Source: Staphylotrichum longicolle
Lineage: Eukaryota; Ascomycota; Sordariomycetes; Sordariales; Chaetomiaceae
Direction: 5' to 3'
NCBI GenBank assembly: GCA_019096155.1
Contig: JAHCVI010000004.1
Span: 2,790,001-2,854,000, forward strand
DNA: 64,000 nucleotides
Part shown: positions 11,272-21,527 of the stretch, one piece after another
Layout of the letters: each line of letters opens with the position of its first letter
How positions within the stretch are numbered: the first letter of the stretch is position 1
Translations under genes and position numbers: made by a program
Notes under the pieces: generated by a model
What the model was told of the DNA's origin: nothing
Seen by the model: only the letters and a program-made list of their open reading frames with translations
The model's database searches: none

Positions 11272-12065
11272 CTAAGAGCTGTTATTTTGATGATAAAACA
11301 CCGTCCAATGTGCAACCCCGTCCGCCACGGCCTCAGCAAGCTCATCCATGTCTCGTTCGCCGGGGTCAAAATCAGCAGTGTCCTCAAAGTCGAGCACGAC
11401 GACGGCATCACCGCCGCGCACAAGATGGTAGTTCCGTGGGTTGTGGTCGGCGGGCTCGACGCCGAGCTCAAGCATCGCTCTCACTGCGGGTTTGATCATG
11501 CTCTTGAGGGTTGACTTGCTGAGATGCCTGACTTGCGGTGCGTGTAGCGATGTGTCCCCAACATCAGAGAGAAGGGGGGCCCGGGCGCCGTGGCAGAGGC
11601 CTTCGCCGTAGAGGACGGGAATGGCGTGGCCTTGAAGAGATGAAAGTTTTTGGTAGATTCGCTTTTCGTCGTTGAACTCAGTATCCCACTTGGGTTTGAG
11701 CTTTTTGATTATCACGGTTGGAGGGAGGAATGAGCCCGGGATGAGTGCTTGAATCGCATTCCGCGCTGAAGCAGGGAGCCAGCTGGCTACCCAATGTATG
11801 ACCGTGTCGAAAAGGGAGCGGCGGATATGAAAGCGGAGGACGTGAGGGTGTCGCCACTGGGGTTGATGGAGGTGGCTCTTCCGGAGAGGGTGCTCCAGGA
11901 CAGACGGAACTGGGGGGGGGCGGCGTGAGTTTGGTGTTACAACGGAGAGAGAGGGGTGGATAGCATACTGTGCATGGAAACTCTGTGGCTGGCATGTTCC
12001 GTGTATTTTTGGATGTTTGCGAGACTCTCAGTTGTTTTATGATTGTTTTTGCCGACGGACACCAT
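11272..12065 (-). CDS. Atypical kinase-fold protein (fungal protein kinase-like family)
   Basis: Two exons, 12065-11969 and 11909-11272, joined by a 59-nt intron (GTATGC donor, CTCAC branch, C-rich tract before CAG), give 244 aa. The body reads as a small kinase-like fold: LPPTVIIKKLKPKWDTEF holds the likely ATP-binding Lys, EKRIYQKLSSLQG the helix C region with its Glu, IPVLYGEG strand 4-5, VEPADHNPRNYHL a catalytic loop with N in place of the usual HRD context, and VVVLDFEDT in place of DFG. Similar short proteins are common in Sordariomycetes and mostly uncharacterised; whether they phosphorylate anything is unknown. The conserved frame runs through a GTG at 11715, so a single-exon model starting there would truncate it. 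The start ATG at 12065 is less certain than the rest. Confidence 0.65.
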
Positions 12066-12470
12066 GTCATAGAAGTCTCCCTGAACCCTTGAGGCTGTAG
12101 TTTGTTTGCCAGCTGAAAAGAGGTCGCTACGGCAACGCAGCAAATCACAGTTCCCCTTGTCCCCATGAACAATTGGGAAGGGATTAAACACTACATAGGG
12201 GGTTGTTCTAATGTATGTCATATACCTGAGTTTTCATTTGGGCAGAGATTATGTTGCGCTTCCAGCCCTCCCGGTCAAGCTGCTAGGTAGTTGATGTTAG
12301 TAACTAGACAAGAGTCACCGATGGCGTACCAAGTCTTGATCGGCTCGCCCCTGAGTATGGGAACAGATACACGCTGTTTAAAGTTTAACTCCGACGACGT
12401 GTATAAGATGCAGTGTACGGTTGACGGGCGAGATAACTCCTGGCGCACGACAGTGCTGTCAACCCGGCGA
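12066..12470. other. Short spacer
   Basis: About 0.4 kb between the start of the kinase-like gene and the stop of the dehydrogenase gene, both on the minus strand. It holds a promoter and a 3' end, and I see nothing else. Confidence 0.6.
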
Positions 12471-13744
12471 TCAAGCAGACAGCCCCGCCTCCTTCTCAAT
12501 CTCCTCTTTGCTGGGGCACCACTTGTCCTGAAGCGCCTTATCCAGAGTCAAAGCATAAACATCCTTGCTCCACCACTCGCCCCAGCTGGTGAGAAAGATC
12601 TGCTCTGGGTCCTCGGGCAGATCATCACGAGTAAAGGCGCGGAGGATGCTTTGTGCTCCTATCGACCGTTAGCTCCTTATTCTACCCAACAAAGTCGGGA
12701 TGCTTGCGCTTACCCTCTGAGACCGGCTTCGCATCCGGCATATCCATCGTCAGCTTCATTCCCGATCCCCTACCCAGCCCCGTGCCCGGGATCAGGCCCG
12801 GCGAGACGGCGACCACAGTACACTGCCCTTTGAGCTGGCGGCGCCACCAATGCGCCCCAAGCAGCTGAACAAACTTGGTTTCACTGTAGATGGTGCGGCT
12901 GTCCACGCCCGAGCCCGCTTTGAGGTCCTTGTCGAGCGAACCTGCGCCCAGGGTCAACACCTCAAGCCTAGGAAAAAGGGAGGGACAACTGACCAGGATC
13001 CTTCACCTGCCTTACCGCCCCCGACGAGACAACCACCACCCTCGCCTTCGACTCCACCAGCTTCTCCCTGAGCAAATGCACCAGATAGTGCTGTGCTACA
13101 ACCGCCATCCAGTCAGTCAGTCAGTCAGCCAGTCAGTCCGCCATTCAGCACACCACCACCACCCCCAACCCGAACAAAAACCACACTGCACGAAGCAAGA
13201 ACAGACTTAGACTCACACAAATGATTACCTCCTCCTCCCCCCACCCCCACACCCCTGCCCCTTTGCCTCATTCCCCCCCGTCACGGCAGCATTCAGCAGC
13301 AGATAATCCACGCCGCCGTCGCTCCCCACGCGCTCCAGCGCCTGCCGCGCAAAGTCCCGCGTCGCGCGCAGGTCCGACAGCTCGAGCGGCAGCACCGTCA
13401 GGCTGTGCCCGGCACGGCTGTCCACGCGCAGGGAGTCGTACGCAGCCTGGGTGCGGGCGACGTCGCGGGCGCCGAGGATGAGGCGGTACGTTTCGTTGTT
13501 GGTTGAGGAGGAGGCTGCGAGGGGGGAGCGGGTGAGGAGTTGCTTGACTAGTTCGAAGCCCTGTGTGCGTATCTGTGGTTAGAAGTGGGATTGATTGTAT
13601 GGGGTGTGAGTGGGAAGGGGGCTAGGTAAGTAAGTGGTGGGGGGGGCGGTGGGATGAGGTGAGTGGGAGAGAGAGAGAGAGAGGGGTGGTTACGAGGCCG
13701 GAGGAGGCGCCGGTTGCGATGATTGTTTTGGTGAGGGGGCTCAT
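12471..13744 (-). CDS. Short-chain dehydrogenase/reductase, middle part missing or unresolved
   Basis: NAD(P)-dependent oxidoreductase of the SDR superfamily. Recognised pieces: exon 13744-13694 (start, KTIIATGASSGL) joined to an exon starting at 13560 (GFELVKQLLTRS), which completes the TGxxxGxG cofactor motif; LPLELSDLRATRDFARQAL; DYLLLNAAV (the NAG motif as NAA); an exon starting near 13095 with AQHYLVHLLREKL and VVVSSGA (catalytic Ser region); then YSETKF (catalytic Tyr and Lys), VAVSPGLIPGTGL, and a last exon from 12658 ending at 12471. The 25-30 residues that should link the NAA motif to AQHYLVHLL are not encoded between about 13285 and 13096. That stretch is G-rich and holds an AGTC repeat. 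The junction near 13000 also needs a non-standard splice site (GC donor or GAG acceptor). It may be damaged. Confidence 0.68.
13111..13137. repeat. AGTC tetranucleotide microsatellite
   Basis: Six or so AGTC units with one interruption lie just upstream, on the minus strand, of the exon starting at 13095 in the dehydrogenase gene. It occupies the place where conserved coding sequence is expected. Confidence 0.85.
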
Positions 13745-14322
13745 TGCGCCGGCTCTGTTCGTGGTGGTCAGATGAAGGAGCTTAAAGTCGCTTTGGGTTG
13801 TTGTGTGGATTTCGGGATTGGAGAGGAGAGTGTAGGGCGAGTCCTTTATACTGGGATTCTCAGATGTGAGCTAGCTGATGTAATCGATCATCACTCAACG
13901 GATGTGAGCAGAGCTCTCTCTCACTTAAATCCGAGCCTTCCAATGGGGTTAACTCCGTGTTCCTGATCCTTTGGATCCTTCCGGGTCGGAACAAGCAAGT
14001 GGTTGATTATCAAGCAAGAACGATCAATGGCCGCTTGACAATGAAATGACAAACGAATCCAGTTTCCACACTGAGTGTTGCAATATCTAAGCCGATCATA
14101 CAGCATTGTCATATCGTGTATCTCTACAAACGAGCCAAAGAAATGTCATCATCAAATCGTAAGTCGTAACCCAACCCCCTCTCATGTCCAACTTCCAGAT
14201 CAAAAAGGTCGATGCAATGAAATATCCAGCGGTATCATCCTGAGTTGTATCCCCAACACGTTCGTCCTCGAACAATCATCAAGCCACCTCCGACTCCACA
14301 GACTTCGGCCCATCAATCTTTC
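13745..14322. other. Spacer between the dehydrogenase start and the DUF8035 gene stop
   Basis: About 0.58 kb with no protein-like ORF. It should hold the dehydrogenase promoter and the 3' UTR of the DUF8035 gene. Confidence 0.6.
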
Positions 14323-16281
14323 TCAGGTCAAAGTAGCCAACATGGCCTTCATCAACCTCGGCGGAGGACCTGCACAAAACACCGTATCAGCACAAGCTCA
14401 TTCCAACACAAGGGACCAAAACCAAACACACACTGACTCAAAGAGAAAGCAGCACACAACCAAAAGGCATAAAAGAAAAACGCACCGACTACCGGTACCT
14501 CGGCACGCTAATAGACAGCCTACCTCTCTTATCCTTCTCGATCCTAGGCCCGGCTCTCGTGGGGCCCTGAATCTCCTCAATCTCCTCCTCGTACAGCACC
14601 AGCTCGCCCGTGCTCAGCCGCTCGGCCCGGACCAAGTCGCCCCTGCTCATGCTGCGGTGGCGGCTGCGGTGGCGGCTGCGCTCCCGCCTCGCGAGCTGCT
14701 TCTCGAGGTGGCGAATCTCGGAGCGCAGGTCTTCGGTTTCGTACGGGTCGTGGTGGTGGTGGCTGGCGAGGGCGACGGGGCCGACGGGGACGTGGCCCGA
14801 GACCTCGCGACCGCGGGAGTCGAGGATGACGGTGGGCGCGGTGGTGGTCGTGTAGGTGTCGTAGGAGGTGCCGGTGTACGAGGTGCCGGTGTCCCAAGTG
14901 GAGTATGACCGGGTCGGGGATACGTCGCGCACGACGGTGGTCTTGACAACTTCGACTGGTGGGGGGTTGGCGTCGACGATGACCGGTCCCGTGGTGACGA
15001 TTGGGGCGGGCGGAGGGACGTTGAGGGCGGCGGCGCCTTCGTACACCTCTGTGCGGTGCTCGATACGCTCCTCGATGATGTCGCCTGCGCTGGAGCGGGC
15101 GGCGACGATTTCCAGTTCGCCTGGGATGTCAGCAGTATGTACATGCAGTGCAGACAAGAAACTCACTCTTTTTGTAATCGTCGCTGAGCTTCAGCAAGTC
15201 GTCAATGTTCTGCTGGCCAAGGGCCTTCTGGACGATGATGGTAGTACCCTAGAACAGTCAGCTCTCCCTGTTCCCAAATCTTCTTCAGTGACGGACGCAA
15301 GCGTACCTCTTCCACAAACGGATACCCCAGGTCAATCAGCGCCCGCTTCGACACCAGCCGGGCCGGAATCCTGGTCTTGCCCTTCTTGGGATACTCGCTC
15401 CGCGTCGTGAGCGCCGTGCCCCCGCTGCTCGACGAGCTGCTCGAGCTCGACGACGACCTCGACCGGCCCCTCCTCCCCGTGGCCCTCGACTCCCTGCTCC
15501 TCGTCCGGCGCGTCGTCCGCACCACCTCCCTCTCGCGCACCCTCTCCTCGGGGTACGCATGGAACTCATCGTCCCCATACCGATGCGGATCCGACACCTG
15601 GATCTCCTCCTGGAACTCCCTCTCGGCGTACACACGCGGCGGGGGCAGCGCCTTGGTCCGCGGCAGCGGGATATCCACGTACGGCGGCACCCTGTAGTCG
15701 TCCCGCCTCGCCGGCGGGCCATACTCCTCCCTCTCGGCGCGCTCCCAGTACCGCTTCGCCGGCTTCCGGTCAAAGGTGTCCAGGCTCGACTGCCGGCGGA
15801 TCAACCGCGCCCCGGGCCGCCGCGCGGGCGACGGGCTGCGGAACCGCTCCTTCTCAATCACCACCCGCGACGACCTCTCCACCTCGGCGGGCGGCGACCC
15901 GCCCCTCCCCCTCCCCCTGCCCCCCCTCATCATCGGCGGCTCGTCGTCATACACCACCCTCCTCCTCTCCCTCTCCCGCTCCCTCTCCCGCACCACAAAA
16001 TCGTCATCCTCCTCCTCGCCCCCCCTCCTCCGATCGTCGAAGTCATCGTATATGACCCTCCTCCGTTCCGGGCCGACCGACGACCTGTCATCCCGATCCC
16101 GTGGTCTAGACGAGGAGGGAGGGCCGCCGCCGCCGCCGCCGCGGCGCATGTAGAAGCGGTCGTCGAGGTCGTTGTCGCGGTCGTGGGCGAAGCGGTCGCG
16201 CTCGTACTCGTAGCGGTCGCGGTCCCAGCGCTCGGCGCGGTCGCGCGGCGCGAGGTCGGGGGCGGATTGGCGGTGGGCCAT
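14323..16281 (-). CDS. DUF8035-domain protein rich in Arg/Asp/Ser repeats
   Basis: Four exons, 16281-15307, 15248-15167, 15120-14524 and 14369-14323, give 566 aa. The first 300 residues are highly charged (runs of RD, RE, EEEDDD and RS pairs with a poly-Ser stretch), suggesting a disordered, possibly RNA- or chromatin-associated region. The conserved module at about residues 299-355 (KKGKTRIPARLVSKRALIDLGYPF, then TTIIVQKALGQQNIDDLLKLS) matches the fungal DUF8035 family, whose function is unknown. A second half with a charged helix (DLRSEIRHLEKQLARRERSR) follows. The last exon encodes a short tail ending AMLATLT; if its intron were kept, the protein would end RGRLSISVPRYR instead. The start was set at MAHRQSAPDL, because the longer frame upstream is Thr/His/Gln-rich leader-like sequence. 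Confidence 0.87.
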
Positions 16282-17735
16282 TTGCAACGGGCCGAGACTA
16301 CGAACTGTGTGTGGGTTGTTGGGGTTGTGCGTTGTGTGTTGTGTTTGTGTCTTTGTGCTGGGACGGACTTGTGGTTTGTTGGTCGGTTGTGTGGTTTGGG
16401 TTGTTGGATGGTGGGGGTTGAAGTGGTGTTGTGGAGCGTCGGCTGACACAACAGGAGGACGTTGGACCTGGGAAGTCGTGCCCCTATTTGACCTCTCTTC
16501 TCCCTCCTAAAATCTATCAGGAACGACACCGCCCAGAAAAGTTCGTCGCTTTGCTTCGCAGACTGGTGTTCGGACGAGGTTTTTGGGAGAGCTGTGTGTG
16601 AAGAGAGGGGAGAGAGGGGCTGGGGCAGGGTTCCTGGCGGTCTCAAGTCCTGATGTTGGCCCGATGACGACACACACGGGGTCAGCGAGCAGGGGTGGTG
16701 GCTTAGCGAGGGAGGGAGCCAAGACATTTCCGGCCTGGCACGGGAGGCCCCCCTGGCTCGTTTCACGGCAGAAGGGGAGAGAGGATCCACTCACCGCACA
16801 TCCGAGGCGTCAAGCTTCAAGAGTCAGTCTGCGATGATGAGAGATGCCAGACCAGTGATCGCCAGGGTTGGGCACCCTGGGTAAGGGGGGGTTTGGAGCC
16901 CAAGGTTGCACAATATGTTAGCTGAACTCTAATCATAGTCATGCCTCAATCAAACTAACAGACTCCAAACTCCAAAGGCTCCCGAATGGCGCAGCAGCAG
17001 ACAAGGTCATGTCCCCCTCCCCTCCGGCCTTGGGCTGTGCGCGAGGCAAAAAGGCAGCCAAAGCCACGACTTCAAGCATAACCCGAGTCTCAAGTGACAG
17101 CAACCATACGCCGAAAACCTCGACACGACATTTCCCCTTTGGACCCCCGAGGAAAGAAACGTATCCATCTTCTGCAAGCAGTGACTCACTCCAAGTGCAG
17201 TGAAAGGCTGGGGTTCTTGGCAACCGGCAGGCCGGAAGCTGGGCGGGAGTGAACGGGGACAAGCTTTCTGTGCACATGAACACATGAACTGTCAACTCAG
17301 CTGAGAACCCTGCATTTCGTCCCAGCACAATCCCGAGAACACAGTTCACTTGCTGCTGAAAGGGTTCGCGAGCTGTGTCTGATTTGCATGCATGATGACG
17401 TCCACACCTGTCTACATCACCCACAGAAAAGCTCATCTGCCACCCATCATTGGCTGACGGCAAACCCACACCAAACCCACGCCTGAGCAAGCAGAGGTCC
17501 TCAGCCTCACTTTATCATCCAACTCAAGACAAGACGCAGAACGACGTGACAGACACAAGCAGGTAATTCTAAACCTATGTATGCCTCTACCATGCAGAAC
17601 TTTTTGCTGTCCCGGATCTGGTGCAACATGCGCAAAACTGAACCAAACATCGCCTTTTTCCCAATCAACTCCGGAAGATGTGGCCAAGCAAGTAATGAAA
17701 TCCCCTCATACAACTGCCCTCAAACATAAATGCGC
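16282..17735. other. 1.45 kb spacer upstream of the DUF8035 gene
   Basis: Contains the promoter of the DUF8035 gene and the 3' end of the homocitrate synthase gene. ORFs of up to 286 codons begin here, but none shows recognisable protein character and several are antisense to exons. Confidence 0.6.
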
Positions 17736-19895
17736 CTATTGTCCCACAACCTCGACCGCCGGCGGGCCGTTTTGGGCCGCCTCGGGCTGCTCGTGCAGAG
17801 TCAGGTGGAAGCTGCGGATAATTGAATCGGCGTCGTCAATGGCGATCGGCCGCACGTCAGCGAGCGCCTTGATCTTGGCGGTACTAGAGACAGGGTGTCA
17901 GTTTCAAGATCTGTTGCTCCAGAGGCAGGCTCTACGTACACCTCCTTGACCTGGTCGTCGGTCATGACAAGGCCGAGCTGTCCGACTCGTGTCTTGACGG
18001 CGTTCCAGCCAGTCAGGCGCGAAGCGAAGTGGACGTAGCGGGTCAGGCCAAAGTCGGCGGGGTTGAGAATCTCGTATGTGCTGGGGTTGTTGAGGATGGC
18101 CTTGGCGTGGATGCCGGCCTTGTGGGTGAAGGCACAGAAGCCGGTGATGGGGTTGTTGAACGGCGTGTTGATCTCGACGGCCTCGGCAACCAAATCCTCG
18201 ATCTGGGACAAGTCAGCGTGGGCTTCAGCTCGGCGTTGACGGTGTAACTCACCTCCTTGAGCATGTGGAGCTTGTACTTGCTCTTGACGTACTCGGGGCT
18301 GGTCACGACCATGCGGGCGAGAAGACCGCCAAGGGGCGTGATACCGTTACGCTCACCAACTGCACAGAGTCAGCTACTGCCCATTACAAGCCGAGTCTCG
18401 AGGTGGACTTACTGCCGAGAACACTGGTGTCGATGTGGGTGGCACCGGCCTCGAGGGCGCAGTAGCTAGAACAGGTTAGCATCCGGAACCGAGGGGGCGT
18501 TTCGAGTGACATACGCATTGGCGATACTGCAGCCTTTGTCGTCGTGGAAATGTGTCTCGATATCGCAAGCTGGACGAGTCAGTGAAAGCCCGTAACACGA
18601 GATCCGACAAACGTACAAACAATGCCCCTCAGTGTCCGGACGAGCTGTAAATCGAGTTAGCATGCAGAGCTTGAAAAGATCGCCAGGGAGCACATACGTC
18701 GTAGACCTGTCTGGGGGAAGCGCAGCCGACGGTATCGGCGATACCGACGCGGTTGACGCCGACCTTGTCAACCGCCCTGTAGAGAGATAGGAGGTCGACG
18801 AGGTCGGACCGGAAGGAGTCCTCGCTGGAGACTGCAGGTTGTCAGCATGGAAGCTCAAGGGGATATCTCGGAGACCTTTGTCACCCAGACAACCACGAGG
18901 GTGGATATCGGTCGTTGCCCGGGGGGGGGAGGTGCGGGATTGACTCACAGCGCACTTCAAGGCCCTTAGACTTGATGTACTCAATCACCTCAATCGCCGT
19001 CTTCTCGATGTAGGCCATGTCCTTGCCATGGCTGTGCTCCCGGAGGAAGCTGGACGTGCCAATGACAACATCCAGGCCGTCAACACCAGTTTCGACCGCG
19101 AGCTTGGCATCGCGCATGTCGCAGCGGACGTCTGTGTGGGGTTAGCTGGGGGAGTTCGTCGGGTGGACCACCGAGATCGGTGACTCACGTGTCAGGATCT
19201 TGGCCTATGCAGCGTGTTAGCCGGCAATTGACATGTGTTTCGGCGGGAGGGGGCGACGCACCTTCAGGCCGAGCTTGCAGATGGCCTCGCAGTCCTTGCG
19301 CGACTGCTCAGACGCAGCGGGCGAGGTCAGCTCGATGTAGTCGACACCGAAGGCATCGAGGGCTGCAGAGCGCATTCGTGTTAGTGGCCGGTGGACCGTG
19401 ATGGAGCCGAGTCGCAGGACTCATACCCTTGGCACTATTCGGATAACAGTCAGCAAGGGGGGGCCTTCATGAGCTAGCAGCAGCTGCTTGGAGGGGACAC
19501 TGACATCTTGATCTTGGTCTCGGTGTCGAAGTAGGCGTTGGCGAATTGCTCACCCTCTGGGCACAGAGTCAGCGGCGGGGTTCAGAAGCCATTGGGGCCG
19601 AATACGGACCGCGCAGCGTCGACTCGATGATCTTGAAGCTGCCGACATTGGAGAGGAAGTCGCCCACGGGCTGGTAAGGGTTCGACCGGAACTTGGCGCC
19701 CTGCAATTGCAAATGTCAGGATTTTTTTGTTCCTGTTCTTTGACATCAAAGGTGCTTGGAGAATCAAGTGGTTGCGTTGATAACAACACGATAAGGGAGC
19801 CGGGGCTGGGGGCGGGCAAGACATACGCCATTCGGCTTGCCGTTCGTGCTGCCATTGGCAGCGTTTGCGCCGTTGGTTGCGTCTGTGCCGCACAT
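17736..19895 (-). CDS. lys20: Homocitrate synthase, 14 exons
   Basis: First enzyme of the alpha-aminoadipate lysine pathway: acetyl-CoA plus 2-oxoglutarate to homocitrate. DRE-TIM metallolyase family. Phase-consistent exons: 19895-19827, 19700-19610, 19556-19505, 19434-19427, 19362-19262, 19204-19189, 19131-18949, 18831-18698, 18644-18617, 18569-18515, 18465-18413, 18359-18253, 18202-17940 and 17883-17736; the total of 1308 nt encodes 435 aa, a normal family length. Motifs are STLREGEQFANAYFDTETKI (catalytic Arg and metal Asp region), GVDYIELTSPAASEQS, DVVIGTSSFLREHSHGKD, CDIETHFHDDKGCSIANAY (HxH metal ligands), VLGIGERNGITPLGG and FTHKAGIHAKAIL. The 8-nt and 16-nt exons restore KIAKAL and AKILTH exactly. 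Lysine feedback or Cpc1-type control is likely from family knowledge but not shown here. Confidence 0.97.
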
Positions 19896-21527
19896 GGTGA
19901 GTGTCTGCCGGTCTGTCGGTCTGAATGTCCTGGGTCTTGCTTTGCTGGTGCACGAACGAGGCGGGAGGACAAGATTGAGATGGTCAAGATGCAAGGGAAA
20001 ACTTTTGGAAACCGGCAGCTTCCCGATGTCGCTGAATTATAATCGGTCCCATCTGCCCCTCCCAGTGTGAGTGAGTCAATCAGAGTTTTTTCGCCCGGCA
20101 CCTGTAACCGCAGCAATCGACCCCGCAGTGGCACAAAACGAGGCCCCAGGGCACCAAGACGGCCCTGAGACGTTGCTTCTGATTGGCCGTCCAGGCTCGA
20201 AATGGCCATCTGCATAACGTCACAGGCGACTCCGAGGTTTTATCCGCCATTTTGCCCAAGATGCAGAGATCTTCCCGCCTGTGAGCCAGGGCCTGGCCAG
20301 ATCCTCGGAGGCTGGAAACCAGGCTCCCGTCGCCAGGCAAACTTTCATATGTTTCTGCGCCTGGGTATGTACATAGTAGGCGTGTTACTGGACCGGCCGG
20401 ACGTTCCATCACCCCTCCAGCCCATCCCACGCCCTCGACACCGCTGTTCCCCGGTTTTCCAGATTCCAAGTTTGCGATTGGGGGGACCCTGAGCGCCGTC
20501 TGAAAGGTGGGGCAATATTTCTCTGCAGCTGCTCGTGTGCGCTGGTCATGCTCCTGCCGAGAATCCCATCTCGCTGTGCTGCTGGCTGCATGCTCTTGAT
20601 CAAGAACGGGAAGACCTGAGTGCGGGGGGCAGAAATGTTAGCTTCACGACTGACCCAAGTACCTTAGCCCGTCTTAGTAATTCGTAATGCCTGTGCTGAT
20701 GATGGAGTCTGCCGGCATGCAGCCCCTCCATACTCCATTTATTTACTTAGTACTCCATTCTGTTGGCCGCCCCGCGCCCCAAGCCGATGGAGCAGCTCCC
20801 CTCGATGACGGCGGACACCACCGAGGGGGGACAAGGAAGAACAGGGGGCAACCGTGTGCGGGCCCGACGCTCACAGGTCTGTGCCTTTGAGGTTTGGTTC
20901 GTCTGCTGGAGCCGCGGGGTCGAGAACCCGTAATAATTCCCGGCTCCAGCCTATGGACGGCCTTTGTTTTCTGCACCAGCAAGAGACCAGCAACGGTTGG
21001 CCACCCTGTTCCACGCAGCCACGCAGCCACGCCGAGCAAACCCAACGTCGGCCGTGACCCTCTCTGACGTTGCAGCGCCCCCGATGCCGCTTCCGCTTCG
21101 CTTCGGCTGCAGCTTCCACAAGCCGGTGCGCTGTCAGGTGACGGACTGCCGTGGTGTGCGTGGCTGGAGTCGCTGGACCGAGGCTAGCGCTGCCAACACT
21201 CCCGTGTCAGGAGTGGCCTGATTCGATCTGCATCGGAGCCAGCCTGAGCCACCTGGGCAGCACAACAGCGCCTCGTAGGGCCCACGAACTCGTCAGATTC
21301 CGGTCTTGGAAACCGATACCTGGTACTTTGTTAGATACACGTGTAGTATAAATACGGCAGGGAAAGCCCGGGTCGGAGCAAACCGCATGGGCCATCCTGT
21401 CGATCAGATCCATCCGACCTCTCATCCTAAACAAACATTTACTTAGTGATCTACAACCCCGCAGGCAAACATCTGCGATACCACCTGCATCTCGACGGGG
21501 AACGACGACATCCCCCTATAATACAAC
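19896..21527. other. 1.6 kb divergent promoter region (homocitrate synthase / TANGO2-like gene)
   Basis: No protein-like ORF. The two flanking genes point away from each other, so both promoters should lie here. No clear regulatory motif was singled out. Confidence 0.65.

Noticed and set aside
11272..11715. Single-exon kinase-like protein starting at GTG 11715
   Set aside because: Conserved residues continue upstream of this codon in frame, and an intron and ATG exon fit in phase.
13111..13137. AGTC repeats as the start of a CRISPR-like array
   Set aside because: A plain tetranucleotide microsatellite without spacers, in a eukaryotic gene.
16507..17490. Minus-strand ORFs of 95-183 codons as genes
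   Set aside because: No recognisable domains or splice-consistent extension; they lie in the promoter and 3' UTR between two real genes.
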